A stretch of DNA of 64,000 bases from Nocardioides sp. JS614 (GCF_000015265.1 NC_008699.1:434001-498000); one strand, 5' to 3'. Positions 51,740 through 60,884 are shown, counted from the first letter of the stretch. Notes: generated from the letters alone by a model not told the origin. A program made the numbers and translations.

Positions 51740-52844
51740 CCCGCACCTCGAAGTCCCGCAGCGCGAGGGCCGCGGGATCGACGCCGGTCGGGTCGAGGCC
51801 CGGTACGTCGATCCGCGGCCCGTGCGGCGCGTCCACTTGCGGCACCGGGCCGCCGAGGGCTGCGACGTACCGCATCACGAGCTCGGCCTCCTCGCGTCGG
51901 CCCTGCTCCACCAGCCAGCCGGTCAGCCGGTGCACCGGGGGCAGTCCGGAGTGCACGAGCGAGCGGTCGCCCCAGAACTCGCGCACGCCGGCCACGAGCA
52001 GGTCCCACCACTGGTCGGAGCACCCCGGTATCTCGGCGAAGTAGCGGTGCAGATCACCGGCGAGCACCCGGTCGTGGAAGACCGCGTCGACCTGCTCCGA
52101 CCCGAGCGACGCGACGCTCGCGAGCGCCATCCGCTTGGTCTCCCACCGATCCCGCAGGTCGGCGAGAGAGGCCCGCTGCTGGGTGATCGAGGTGCCGTCG
52201 TGGCGGATCCGCCAGTGGTAGACGACCTCCGGCACCACCCCGAACCGCTCCGCCGCGACGAACGCCCGGGTCGTGGTCGGCTGGTCCTCGTAGCGGATGC
52301 CCTCGGGCCAGGCCAGCTCGGCCCGGTCCCAGAAGGAGCGGCGGAACAGCTTGTTCCACGCGAACACGTCACCGAGCAGCTCGGGGTGCTCCTCGAGCGT
52401 GAACGCGCCGCGGTCCCGGTGCAGCCGGCGCATCCACGGGAGCTCGGTGAGGACGCCGGCCTCCCAGCGGGCGACCGAGCCGGTCACGAACTCGGAGCCG
52501 GTGCGCTCCAGGTGCCGCACGAGGACCGCGTAGGCGTCGCGAGGCACGACGTCGTCGGAGTCGGCGAAGGCGAGCAGGTCACCGGTCGCGTGCCGGATCC
52601 CCTCGTTGCGGGCGGCCCCCAGGCCGCGGTTCGCGGTGTGCACCACACGGATCCGGGGGTCGCGGCCGGCGTACTCGTCGGCGATCACGCCGGAGGCGTC
52701 GGGTGAGCCGTCGTCGACGACCACGACCTCGAGGTTCCGGTGGCTCTGCGCGAGCACGCTGTCGAGCGCCTCGGGCAGGTACGCCGCGACGTCGTACACC
52801 GGCACGACCACGCTGACCAGCGGTCGCCGGCGCCCGAACTTCAT
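51732..52844 (-). CDS. Family 2 glycosyltransferase
   Basis: A 370-residue GT-A enzyme: LVSVVVPVYDVAAYLPEALD, VVVVDDGSPDASG, GLGAARNEGIRHATGDLLAF and the DxD-type metal site FADSDDVVP. The C-terminal half (WNKLFRRSFWDRAEL, EDQPTTTRAF) resembles transferases that build cell-wall or capsular polymers. No membrane helix. The start faces the sulfotransferase gene (34 bp apart), forming a small glycan-related locus. Donor and acceptor unknown. Confidence 0.9.
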   Translation of the reverse strand: MKFGRRRPLVSVVVPVYDVAAYLPEALDSVLAQSHRNLEVVVVDDGSPDASGVIADEYAGRDPRIRVVHTANRGLGAARNEGIRHATGDLLAFADSDDVVPRDAYAVLVRHLERTGSEFVTGSVARWEAGVLTELPWMRRLHRDRGAFTLEEHPELLGDVFAWNKLFRRSFWDRAELAWPEGIRYEDQPTTTRAFVAAERFGVVPEVVYHWRIRHDGTSITQQRASLADLRDRWETKRMALASVASLGSEQVDAVFHDRVLAGDLHRYFAEIPGCSDQWWDLLVAGVREFWGDRSLVHSGLPPVHRLTGWLVEQGRREEAELVMRYVAALGGPVPQVDAPHGPRIDVPGLDPTGVDPAALALRDFEVRAR

Positions 52845-52878
52845 GGCCTCACCGTACTGAGCGTTAGGCTCCCGTTCC

Positions 52879-53982
52879 GTGAGTGACCAGCCCGTGCCCG
52901 CCGACCCCAGCGACGTCGACCCCGCCGACTACCCGCGCAAGGTCCTGTTCGTGGCCGGTGCCGGCCGCAGCGGCACCAGCACCATGGCCGGGCTGATGCA
53001 GATCATGGGTCTGCACGTCCCGCAGCCCGAGGTGGTCGCCGACGAGACGAACCCGAAGGGCTTCGGTGAGCCGGCGTGGGTGGTCGAGCACCACGATCGC
53101 CTGCTGAAGGAGGCCGGCGTCCAGGTCAGCGACGCGCGCCCCGAGGCGTGGTTCGAGACCGGCCGGGTCTCCACCCGCGAGCCGGAGCGGATCCGGACCG
53201 CGGAGTGGCTCGACGGGCACTTCGCCGTGAACCCCGAGCTGGTCGTCAAGGACCCGCGGCTGAGCTGGTTCCTCTCGCTGTGGCGGGTGGCCGCCGTGCG
53301 CACCGGTGCGACGCCGGTCTTCGCGACGATGCTGCGGCCGCCGGCGGAGGTGGTCGGCAGCAAGCAGAACTACTACCAGAACCGGCTCGGCTCGGCGCAC
53401 CTCGCGGCCTCCTGGCTGAACATGCTGCTGCACACCGAGCGCGCGACGCGTGAGTCGGTCGTCGACGGCGGCCGCGTCTTCGTCCGGTACGCCGACCTCC
53501 TCGACGACTGGACCCGGGTGGTGATGCACGCTGGCGAGCGGCTCGGCCTCGAGCACGTCATGCACGCCAAGAGCGAGGCCATCCGCAACGGCCACCGCTT
53601 CGTCGACCCCAGTCTCCGCCGGATGAACCAGACGCTGGAGGACCTGGCCCTGCCGCCCCGGCTGCACGAGCTCACCGCCGAGACCTGGGAGGAGCTCAAC
53701 AAGCTCGCCGAGCCTGACGGGGACACCCCGGCGGTGCACGAGGCGCTCGACCAGCTCCGCGAGGGCTACGTCGAGCTCTACGAGGAGGCTGCGGCCATCT
53801 CGCGGTCCTCGGTCGTCGCCGCCGAGCAGCGGGTCCGCAAGCAGCTCAAGGGCGGTGGCGGATCCAGGCCCGCACCGGCCGCGCCCGCCGACCCCGCCGA
53901 TCGGATCCCGCACGGCGTGCGCGCCGCGATACCGGCGCCGGTGCGACGAGGGCTGCGCAAGGCCATGGGCCGGAGCCGGTGA
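52879..53982 (+). CDS. Sulfotransferase family protein
   Basis: A 367-residue protein with the PAPS-binding 5'-phosphosulfate loop VLFVAGAGRSGTSTMAGLMQ, ELVVKDPRLSW (3'-phosphate region) and PVFATMLRPPAEVVGS. This resembles bacterial sulfotransferases acting on carbohydrates or lipids. The C-terminus is a charged coil then a Pro/Ala-rich basic tail. GTG start with -10 TAGGCT 8 nt upstream (leaderless). The stop overlaps the next glycosyltransferase (GTGA), so the product may be a sulfated glycan. Confidence 0.82.
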   Translation: MSDQPVPADPSDVDPADYPRKVLFVAGAGRSGTSTMAGLMQIMGLHVPQPEVVADETNPKGFGEPAWVVEHHDRLLKEAGVQVSDARPEAWFETGRVSTREPERIRTAEWLDGHFAVNPELVVKDPRLSWFLSLWRVAAVRTGATPVFATMLRPPAEVVGSKQNYYQNRLGSAHLAASWLNMLLHTERATRESVVDGGRVFVRYADLLDDWTRVVMHAGERLGLEHVMHAKSEAIRNGHRFVDPSLRRMNQTLEDLALPPRLHELTAETWEELNKLAEPDGDTPAVHEALDQLREGYVELYEEAAAISRSSVVAAEQRVRKQLKGGGGSRPAPAAPADPADRIPHGVRAAIPAPVRRGLRKAMGRSR

Positions 53983-54893
53983 CCGCCCACCTCGGCGCCA
54001 CCGGGCTGGCCAACCTGGAGGGCCACACCGACTTCGACATCACCTGGCCGTGGTTGCGACCCGGCGGGCTGCGCCCGGGCTCGACCGCGGTGCTCCGCGT
54101 GAAGAACGAGGCGCCGTCGCTGCCGTTCGTGCTGCCGCCGCTGCTGCGCGCGTGCGAATTCGTGCTGCTCGTCGACAACGGCTCGGACGACGGCACGCCG
54201 GACGTCGCCCGCGAGACCGCCGAGCGCGCGGGCCGGGCGGACCGGCTGACGGTGACGTCGTACCCCTTCGCGGTGGCGCGCGCCGGCGCCGAGCACCTGG
54301 CCCAGCACGAGCTGTCGGTGCACTCGCTGGCGTACTTCTACAACTGGTGCTTCTCCCAGGTCACCACCCGCTACTCCTGGAAGTGGGACGGCGACATGGT
54401 GCTCACCACCGAGGGCGAGGTCTCGATCGCCGACCTCGGCTGGCAGGTCGGTGACGTGCAGTCGATCATCCGGGTGCCGCGGCACGGGCTCTACCTGGAG
54501 AGCGAGGCCAAGGGCTACCTCGACCTCGGCTGGCGCAACGCCGAGGAGTGGGGGTTCCCGATCGGGCCGGACTTCGTCTACACGAAGGCCTTCGAGTGGG
54601 AGATCCGCACCACGCCCGTCGGCGTGCGCTCGATCGGGCTGCCGCACGGCCTGTGCGTCGAGCTGAAGTACCTCGACGGCGAGGAGTTCGCGCACTGGAC
54701 CGACCCGGAGTCGTTCGCGACCAGCTGGCGCAACCGTCGCAAGCGCCGCGAGTGGGAGGTCTTCCACGCCCTCAAGGAGGGCCGGGTGCCGCCCGGCGTG
54801 CACGAGATCACCGCGCCCGCCGGCGTCCACATCGTCGACCACGTCACCCACGACTGGCTCCCGCACGCCCCGCGCCCGCTCCAGGTCGGCTGA
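53979..54893 (+). CDS. Glycosyltransferase family 2-like protein
   Basis: A 304-residue protein with a GT-A-like core: STAVLRVKNEAPSLPFVLPP, VLLVDNGSDDGTPDVAR, and a metal-type DGD in YSWKWDGDMVLTTEG. It lacks membrane segments. Co-translated with the upstream sulfotransferase. Activity is inferred from the fold; some members of this group act as sugar transferases on surface lipids. Confidence 0.78.
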   Translation: MTAHLGATGLANLEGHTDFDITWPWLRPGGLRPGSTAVLRVKNEAPSLPFVLPPLLRACEFVLLVDNGSDDGTPDVARETAERAGRADRLTVTSYPFAVARAGAEHLAQHELSVHSLAYFYNWCFSQVTTRYSWKWDGDMVLTTEGEVSIADLGWQVGDVQSIIRVPRHGLYLESEAKGYLDLGWRNAEEWGFPIGPDFVYTKAFEWEIRTTPVGVRSIGLPHGLCVELKYLDGEEFAHWTDPESFATSWRNRRKRREWEVFHALKEGRVPPGVHEITAPAGVHIVDHVTHDWLPHAPRPLQVG

Positions 54894-55136
54894 CCCCGCG
54901 GGTCGCCCGCGTCGAGCCGGTTCGCCGACCACCCGTGTCGGGTAGGTCACGTGGCCGGGCCGTTCCGCGGGCCAGGGGCGAGGCGTAAATTCGTCGCGTC
55001 CGGGGAACACCCTCTCCCGACGGCACCACAGACTTCATCCACAGACGAGCACACCGTCCGGTACCCACACCGGCCCGTCCCGCCGCCGATCGCGGCAGAC
55101 GGGTGGTCGGAGGGACTGGAACGAAAGGTTCGACTC
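54894..55136 (+). promoter_or_regulatory. Intergenic region with probable promoter of the pan-nad operon
   Basis: Apart from a possible -10 TAAATT at 54986-54991, the least GC-rich spot in the gap, no gene or strong hairpin is visible in these 243 bp. A start there would give a leader of about 140 nt before ATG 55137, which has its own AAAGG box. No recognisable riboswitch. Confidence 0.4.
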
Positions 55137-56051
55137 ATGACTCACCTCTCCGCGAACCTGCGCGTGGGCGTGGTCGGCGCCGGCCGGGTCGGCGCCGTCG
55201 TCGCCGCCGCGCTCGGGGCCGCCGGCCACCACGTGGTCGCCGCCGCCGGCGAGTCCGACGCCTCCCGCGCGCGGATCGCCGACCTGCTGCCCGGCACCCG
55301 TACCGCGAAGCCGACCGACGTGGCGCGCTCCTGCGACCTGCTGCTGCTGACGGTCCCCGACGACATGCTCGGCAACGTCGTCACCGTGCTGAGCGACAGC
55401 GGCGCCATCAGGCCCGGCCAGTACGTCGTGCACACCTCCGGCCGCCACGGCCTCGCGGTGCTCGAGCCCGCGGCCCGCGCCGGCGCGCACCCGGTCGCGA
55501 TGCACCCCGCGATGACCTTCACCGGTACCGCGCTCGACCTCGACCGGCTGCCCGGCTGCGTCTACGGTCTGACCGCCGAGCCGTCGGAGCGGGTGTTCAC
55601 CGAGGGCCTGGTCGCCGACCTGCGGGGCCGGCCGACCTGGGTGCCCGAGGAGATGCGCACCCTCTACCACGGTGGTCTCGCCCACGGCGCCAACCACCTG
55701 GTGACGCTGGTGAGCCAGGCGATGGAGCTGCTGGCGGCCGCCGGTTGCGACCACCCCGCCGGGACACTGCGCCCCCTGCTGACCGCAGCCCTGGACAACG
55801 CGCTCGAGCAGGGCGACAGCGCGCTGACCGGCCCGATCGTGCGCGGCGACGTCAACACCGTGCGCGCCCACCTCGCCGACATCGCGACCAACGCCCCGCA
55901 CACCCTGCCGTCGTACGTCGCCCTCGCCCGCGACACCCTCGACCGCGTGGTGACCGACGGCCGGGTGCTGCCGATCCGTGCGGCCGCGATCAAGCGGGCG
56001 CTGGAGCAGGCCGAGCAGGCCGCGCCCAGGACGACCGCGCCCCGTCGATGA
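55137..56051 (+). CDS. Rossmann-like and DUF2520 domain protein (possible ketopantoate-reductase-type enzyme)
   Basis: A 304-residue two-domain oxidoreductase: NAD(P) loop LRVGVVGAGRVGAVVAAALG, LLLLTVPDDMLGNVV, VVHTSGRHGLAVLEP, HPAMTFTGTALDLDRLPGC, then the helical DUF2520 domain with HGANHLVTLVSQAMELL. The stop overlaps the panC start (ATGA). Tight coupling to panC-panD suggests that it supplies pantoate, the role of PanE, which is absent here; that is inference from position and fold. Confidence 0.85.
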   Translation: MTHLSANLRVGVVGAGRVGAVVAAALGAAGHHVVAAAGESDASRARIADLLPGTRTAKPTDVARSCDLLLLTVPDDMLGNVVTVLSDSGAIRPGQYVVHTSGRHGLAVLEPAARAGAHPVAMHPAMTFTGTALDLDRLPGCVYGLTAEPSERVFTEGLVADLRGRPTWVPEEMRTLYHGGLAHGANHLVTLVSQAMELLAAAGCDHPAGTLRPLLTAALDNALEQGDSALTGPIVRGDVNTVRAHLADIATNAPHTLPSYVALARDTLDRVVTDGRVLPIRAAAIKRALEQAEQAAPRTTAPRR

Positions 56052-57052
56052 GCTCCGCTCCCGTCCTCGCGCACACCCGTGAGGAGCTCGCCACGCTGCT
56101 CGCTGCCGCCCGCGCCCGGGGCGAGCAGGTGGGCCTCGTGCCCACGATGGGCGCCCTCCACGAGGGGCACGCCAGCCTGGTCCGCGCCGCTCGGGAGCGG
56201 GTGACCGACGACGGACGGATGGGGCCGGTCGTCGTCTCGGTGTTCGTCAACCCCCTGCAGTTCGGCGCGAACGAGGACCTCGACCGCTATCCACGCACCC
56301 TGGAGGCGGACCTGGAGGTCTGCGCGCGCGAGGGCGCCGACATCGTCTTCGCGCCGAGCGTCGACGAGGTCTACCCCGGGGGACCCCCTCAGGTCACCGT
56401 GCGCCCCGGGCCGCTCGGCAAGATCCTCGAGGGCAAGGTCCGGCCCGGCCACTTCCGTGGGGTGCTCACGGTCGTCGCCAAGCTGTTCGGCCTGGTGCGG
56501 CCCGACGTCGCGGTCTTCGGCCAGAAGGACTACCAGCAGCTGGCGCTGATCCGCCGGATGGTGCTCGACCTCGCCCTCGGGGTCGAGATCGTCGCCGCGG
56601 AGACGGTCCGCGAGGACGACGGCCTCGCGCTCTCCAGCCGCAACCGCTACCTCGAGCCGGAGCAGCGTGAACAGGCCGTCGCGTTGAGCCGGGCGCTGCT
56701 CGCCGCCCAGGAGAACGCGGGCTACGGCGCCGAGGTCGCGCTCGACGAGGCGCGCGCCGAGCTGCGGGCGGCGCCGGGCGTCGACCTGGACTACCTCGTG
56801 ATCACCGACCCCGACCTCGACGAGCTGCCCGCCGTCGTACCGCCCGGAACGCCCGCGCGGATCCTCGTCGCCGCCCGCGTCGGCGGCACCCGCCTGATCG
56901 ACAACCTGCCCCTGATGCTCGGCACCAGAGGACCCGCTGGCGAAGCCAGTCCGCCGAACCGCGAGCGAAGCGAGCCTGGTTCGGCGGAACAGAACAAGAG
57001 CCCGGGCGAAGCCCGGACCACGCCCTCCGGCACGAGCGAAGCGAGTGAGTGA
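56048..57052 (+). CDS. panC: Pantothenate synthetase with a repeat-derived C-terminal tail
   Basis: Joins pantoate and beta-alanine with ATP. Catalytic landmarks: VPTMGALHEGHASLV, VFVNPLQFGANEDLDRYPR, GKVRPGHFRGVLTVVAKLF, FGQKDYQQLALI and VREDDGLALSSRNRYL. The enzyme proper ends at TRLIDNLPLML (residue about 292). The final roughly 42 residues are low-complexity Glu/Ser/Pro/Arg and encoded by hairpin-forming REP-like DNA. The stop overlaps the panD start (TGATG). Confidence 0.95.
   Translation: MSSAPVLAHTREELATLLAAARARGEQVGLVPTMGALHEGHASLVRAARERVTDDGRMGPVVVSVFVNPLQFGANEDLDRYPRTLEADLEVCAREGADIVFAPSVDEVYPGGPPQVTVRPGPLGKILEGKVRPGHFRGVLTVVAKLFGLVRPDVAVFGQKDYQQLALIRRMVLDLALGVEIVAAETVREDDGLALSSRNRYLEPEQREQAVALSRALLAAQENAGYGAEVALDEARAELRAAPGVDLDYLVITDPDLDELPAVVPPGTPARILVAARVGGTRLIDNLPLMLGTRGPAGEASPPNRERSEPGSAEQNKSPGEARTTPSGTSEASE
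56951..57045. repeat. REP-like hairpin cluster forming the 3' end of panC
   Basis: CCGCCGAACC (56951-56960) pairs exactly with GGTTCGGCGG (56978-56987), enclosing GCGAGCGAAGCGAG. Next comes a tight hairpin CCGGGC-GAA-GCCCGG (57002-57016). GAGCGAAGCGAG recurs at 57034-57045. The cluster is in frame with panC and ends directly before the panD start. Confidence 0.8.
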
Positions 57053-57471
57053 TGTTGCGCACCATGATGAAGAGCAAGATCCACCGGGCCACGGTGACCC
57101 AGGCCGACCTGCACTACGTCGGCTCGGTGACGGTCGACGAGGACCTCCTCGACGCCGCCGACCTGCTGCCGGGCGAGCTGGTGCACATCGTCGACATCGA
57201 CAACGGTGCGCGCCTGGAGACCTACACGATCGCCGGCGAGCGTGGCTCGGGCGTGATCGGCATCAACGGTGCCGCTGCCCGGCTCGTGCACCCCGGGGAC
57301 CTGGTGATCCTGATCGCCTACGGCCAGATGGAGGACGTCGAGGCCAAGGGCTTCGAGCCGCACGTGGTCTTCGTCGACGCCGACAACCGGGTCGTGAGCA
57401 CCGGCAGCGACCCGGCCGACGCCCCGGCCGGATCCGGACTGCTGCGCGGCGACCGCCCGGCCGGACGCTAG
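57052..57471 (+). CDS. panD: Aspartate 1-decarboxylase (pyruvoyl enzyme precursor)
   Basis: Makes beta-alanine for PanC. A 139-residue protein that self-cleaves at the Gly24-Ser25 bond in LHYVGSVTVDE to create the pyruvoyl group. MLRTMMKSKIHRATVT and GSGVIGINGAAARLVHPGDLVI are near-identical to mycobacterial PanD as I recall it. ATG 57052 reproduces the usual MLRTM start. Its stop codon TAG is also the first part of the nadB -10 box. Confidence 0.97.
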   Translation: MLRTMMKSKIHRATVTQADLHYVGSVTVDEDLLDAADLLPGELVHIVDIDNGARLETYTIAGERGSGVIGINGAAARLVHPGDLVILIAYGQMEDVEAKGFEPHVVFVDADNRVVSTGSDPADAPAGSGLLRGDRPAGR

Positions 57472-57480
57472 CCTGCCCCT

Positions 57481-59208
57481 GTGCAGCACCAGGGAGTGCC
57501 CGATCATGCAGTGCCCGACGAGGGAGTCCCGGACGTGCCCGCGGAGATCGACGCACCCGTACGCCGGGTCCCGGGCCGCCTGGTCGCACCCGAGCCCGGG
57601 TGGACCACCACCACCGACGTGGTCGTCGTCGGCTCGGGCATCGCGGGACTGACCGCCGCGCTCCGGCTGCGCGAGGAGGTCGGCACCGTTCTAGTGGTCA
57701 CCAAGGACGTGCTGGCGGCCGGCTCCACCCAATGGGCGCAGGGCGGCATCGCCGCCGCCCTCGGCCCCGGTGACACTCCCGCCGAGCACGAGCTCGACAC
57801 CCTCGTCGCGGGCGCCGGCGCCTGCGACCGCGACGCCGTGCACGCGCTGGTCACCGAGGGACCCGAGGCGGTGCGCGAGCTGATCGCGCTCGGCACGAAC
57901 TTCGACCACGACCCGAATGGCGAGCTGTCCCTGACCCGCGAGGGTGGCCATCACCGCGACCGGATCGCGCACGCCGGCGGCGACGCCACCGGAGCCGAGA
58001 TCCAGCGCGCCCTGATCGCCGCGATCGAGCAGGCCCCCGAGATCGAGGTCATCCAGCACGCGCTGGCCGTCGACCTGCTCCTCGCCGAGGACGGCGGGGT
58101 CGCCGGCCTCACCCTGCACGTGATGGGCGAGGGCCAGCGCGACGGCGTCGGCGCCGTGCACTGCCGGGCCGTGGTGCTCGCCAGCGGCGGGCTCGGCCAG
58201 GTGTTCTCCCAGACCACCAACCCCGCGGTGTCGACCGGCGACGGCATGGCCGTCGCGCTGCGCGCCGGTGCGGTGCTCCGCGACCTGGAGTTCGTGCAGT
58301 TCCACCCCACGGTCATGTACCTCGGCCCGGACTCGCTGGGCCAGCAGCCGCTGATCTCGGAGGCCGTGCGCGGCGAGGGCGCGTTCCTGGTCGACTTCGA
58401 AGGCAACCGGTTCATGCAGGGCGTCCACGAGCTCGCCGACCTGGCCCCACGCGACGTCGTGGCCAAGGCGATCACCCGACGGATGAACGAGACCGGTCGA
58501 CCGCACATGTGGCTGGACGCCCGCCACCTCGGCGCCGACCTGTGGGAGCGGCGGTTCCCGACCATCCTCGCGACGACGCGTAGCCACGGGGTCGACCCGG
58601 TCACCGAGCTGATCCCCGTCGCCCCGGCCTGCCACTACGCGTCGGGCGGCGTGCGCACCGACCTGTGGGGCCGCTCGTCGGTGCCCGGGCTCTACGCCAC
58701 GGGCGAGGTCGCGTGCTCCGGAGTGCACGGCGCCAACCGGCTCGCGTCCAACTCGCTGCTCGAGGGCCTGGTGTTCTCGCGCCGGATCGCCCAGGTCCTG
58801 CCTGGCGAGCTCCGGCCGCTCGTGTGCCCGGCCGAGGACACCCGGACCGCCGGGCTGGTCCCGGGGGGTGCCCGGCGCGAGCTCCAGGACGTGATGACCG
58901 GCCGGGTCGGTGTGCTGCGCAGCGCCGAAGGACTGGCCGACGCCACCGGTCTCCTGGACAAGCTGGCGGGGGAGCGCGCCGACGTGATCGACCAGGCTTC
59001 GTGGGAGACCACCAACCTGCTCACGATCGCCGTGGCGCTCGCCGACGCCGCGGCGCTGCGCGAGGAGACCCGCGGCTCGCACTGGCGCGAGGACTTCCCC
59101 GACCGCGACGACGCCGGGTACGCCGGGCACTTCGACGTGGTGATGGCGGACGGCGCCAGCACCCTGCAGCTGGTCCCCGCACCTCCGACCGACCGGGACG
59201 ACCGGTGA
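57481..59208 (+). CDS. nadB: L-aspartate oxidase
   Basis: First step of NAD synthesis: aspartate to iminoaspartate. A 575-residue FAD enzyme with VVVVGSGIAGLTAALRL, GSTQWAQGGIAAAL, SLTREGGHHRDRI, LEFVQFHPTVM, and the active-site stretch HYASGGVRTDLWGRSSVPGLYATGEVACSGVHGANRLASNSLLEG region intact. The N-terminal roughly 40 residues are a Pro/Val-rich extension. -10 TAGCCT (57469-57474) lies 6 nt before the GTG, so it may have a leaderless promoter inside the panD stop. nadA is not in the window. Confidence 0.96.
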   Translation: MQHQGVPDHAVPDEGVPDVPAEIDAPVRRVPGRLVAPEPGWTTTTDVVVVGSGIAGLTAALRLREEVGTVLVVTKDVLAAGSTQWAQGGIAAALGPGDTPAEHELDTLVAGAGACDRDAVHALVTEGPEAVRELIALGTNFDHDPNGELSLTREGGHHRDRIAHAGGDATGAEIQRALIAAIEQAPEIEVIQHALAVDLLLAEDGGVAGLTLHVMGEGQRDGVGAVHCRAVVLASGGLGQVFSQTTNPAVSTGDGMAVALRAGAVLRDLEFVQFHPTVMYLGPDSLGQQPLISEAVRGEGAFLVDFEGNRFMQGVHELADLAPRDVVAKAITRRMNETGRPHMWLDARHLGADLWERRFPTILATTRSHGVDPVTELIPVAPACHYASGGVRTDLWGRSSVPGLYATGEVACSGVHGANRLASNSLLEGLVFSRRIAQVLPGELRPLVCPAEDTRTAGLVPGGARRELQDVMTGRVGVLRSAEGLADATGLLDKLAGERADVIDQASWETTNLLTIAVALADAAALREETRGSHWREDFPDRDDAGYAGHFDVVMADGASTLQLVPAPPTDRDDR

Positions 59209-60107
59209 CCCCGGCGACGCCGTACGACGAGGAGCTCCGCGCCGCCGGCCTCGACCCGGAGGCGATCCGGGCCCAGGTCGCGCGGGCGCTCGCGGAGGAC
59301 CTGCCCGGCGGGCTCGCGCGGGGCGACGTCACCTCGGTCGCGACGATCGCCGCCGATGCGCGCGGCACGGGGGTCTTCGCCGCTCGCGAGGCAGGCGTCG
59401 TTGCAGGCCTCGGGGTCGCCGCACTGGTCTTCCACGAGGTCCTGGGCGACGCGGTCGAGGTGACCGACCGGGTGCCCGACGGCACCCGTGTCGCGCCGGG
59501 TGACGTCGTGATGCGGGTCGCCGGCCCCACCCGCGGGCTGCTCACCGCTGAGCGCACGGCGCTCAACTACGCCAGCCACCTCTCGGGCGTCGCGACCGCC
59601 ACCGCGCACTGGGTCGACGCGCTGGCCGGCACCCGCGCCCGGGTGCTCGACACCCGCAAGACGCTCCCGACCTTCCGGGCGCTGCAGAAGTACGCGGTGC
59701 GCTGCGGCGGCGGGGTCAACCACCGGTTCAGCCTCGGCGACCGCGCGATGGTCAAGGACAACCACGTGGTCGCCGCCGGCGGTGTGGTGCCGGCGTACGA
59801 CGCGGTCCGCAGGGCCTATCCGGACCTGCGTGTGGAGGTCGAGGTCACCGGCCTCGACGAGCTGCGCGAGCTGCTCGACGCGGGCTGCACCGAGATCCTG
59901 CTCGACAACATGGACACCGCCACCATGGCCGAGGCCGTGCGCCTCACCGCGGGCCGGGCGACCCTCGAGGCGTCCGGCGGCCTGACCATCGAGCGCGCGC
60001 GCGAGGTGGCCGAGACCGGCGTCGACTTCATCTCCGTCGGCGCGCTCACCCATTCGGTCCAGGTCTTCGACCTCGGCCTGGACCTCTCCTCGGGCAGCGA
60101 GGGCTGA
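59205..60107 (+). CDS. nadC: Nicotinate-nucleotide pyrophosphorylase (quinolinate phosphoribosyltransferase)
   Basis: Converts quinolinate and PRPP to nicotinate mononucleotide. A 300-residue protein with ALAEDLPGGLARGDVTSVAT, ERTALNYASHLSGVATAT, DTRKTLPTFRALQKYAVRCGGGVNHR, VKDNHV and the C-terminal EASGGLTIERAREVAETGVDFISVGALTHS pattern. GTG start overlaps the nadB stop (GTGA). Confidence 0.97.
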   Translation: MTPATPYDEELRAAGLDPEAIRAQVARALAEDLPGGLARGDVTSVATIAADARGTGVFAAREAGVVAGLGVAALVFHEVLGDAVEVTDRVPDGTRVAPGDVVMRVAGPTRGLLTAERTALNYASHLSGVATATAHWVDALAGTRARVLDTRKTLPTFRALQKYAVRCGGGVNHRFSLGDRAMVKDNHVVAAGGVVPAYDAVRRAYPDLRVEVEVTGLDELRELLDAGCTEILLDNMDTATMAEAVRLTAGRATLEASGGLTIERAREVAETGVDFISVGALTHSVQVFDLGLDLSSGSEG

Positions 60108-60110
60108 GCG

Positions 60111-60884
60111 GTGCCGCTGCTCTGTGCCGACATCGGCAACAGCCACACGGTCCTCGGCCTGGTCTCCGGGGGCAGCGTGCTCGCCGACTGGCGGGTGGCC
60201 ACCGACGAGCGCAACACGGCGGACGACTGGTCGGTGCTGCTGCGCGGGCTGCTCGGCGCGGCCCTCGAGGAGATCGACGGGATCGCGGTCTGCGCCACCG
60301 TGCCGGCGGTGCTGCACGAGTGGCGCGAGATGCTCACCCGGCACTTCCCGGCGGTGCGGCACGTCGTCGTCGAGCCGGGAGTGCGCACCGGTGTCCCCGT
60401 GCTGATGGACAACCCCCGCGAGGTCGGTACCGACCGGATCATCAACGCACTGGCCGCCGTCCACGAGTACGGCGGGCCCGCGATCGTGGTCGACTTCGGC
60501 GGCACGGCGACGACGTTCGACGTCGTGAGCGCGCAGGGCCAGTACGTCGGCGGCTCGATCTCCCCGGGAATCGAGCTCTCGCTGGAGTCGCTCGGCCGCC
60601 GGGGTGCACAGCTGCGGAAGGTCGAATTGCTGCGGCCGCGCTCGGTGATCGCGAAGAACACCGTCGAGGCGCTCCAGTCCGGGATGGTCTTCGGCGTCGC
60701 CGCGCAGGTCGAGGGAATCGTCGACCGGATGATCGGCGAGCTCGGCGTCGGTGCCACCGACGTGCAGGTCATCGCGACCGGTTACTTGGCGCCGGTGGTG
60801 CTCGACGAGTGCCGCTGCTTCACCCACCACGCGCCCTGGTTGACGCTGCGTGGCCTCGAATTGGTCTTCGAGCGCAACGCCTGA
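60111..60884 (+). CDS. coaX: Type III pantothenate kinase
   Basis: Commits pantothenate, made by PanC-PanD upstream, to CoA. A 257-residue ASKHA-fold kinase: LLCADIGNSHTVLGL (phosphate 1), DNPREVGTDRIINALAAV, VVDFGGTATTFDVV (phosphate 2), GGSISPGIELSLESL and VIATGYLAPVV. GTG start 4 bp after nadC. Last gene of the pantothenate-NAD group. Confidence 0.96.
   Translation: MPLLCADIGNSHTVLGLVSGGSVLADWRVATDERNTADDWSVLLRGLLGAALEEIDGIAVCATVPAVLHEWREMLTRHFPAVRHVVVEPGVRTGVPVLMDNPREVGTDRIINALAAVHEYGGPAIVVDFGGTATTFDVVSAQGQYVGGSISPGIELSLESLGRRGAQLRKVELLRPRSVIAKNTVEALQSGMVFGVAAQVEGIVDRMIGELGVGATDVQVIATGYLAPVVLDECRCFTHHAPWLTLRGLELVFERNA

Noticed and set aside
55037..55046. TTCATCCACA resembling a DnaA box
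   Set aside because: A single imperfect match with no companions, AT-rich element or dnaA/dnaN neighbourhood.
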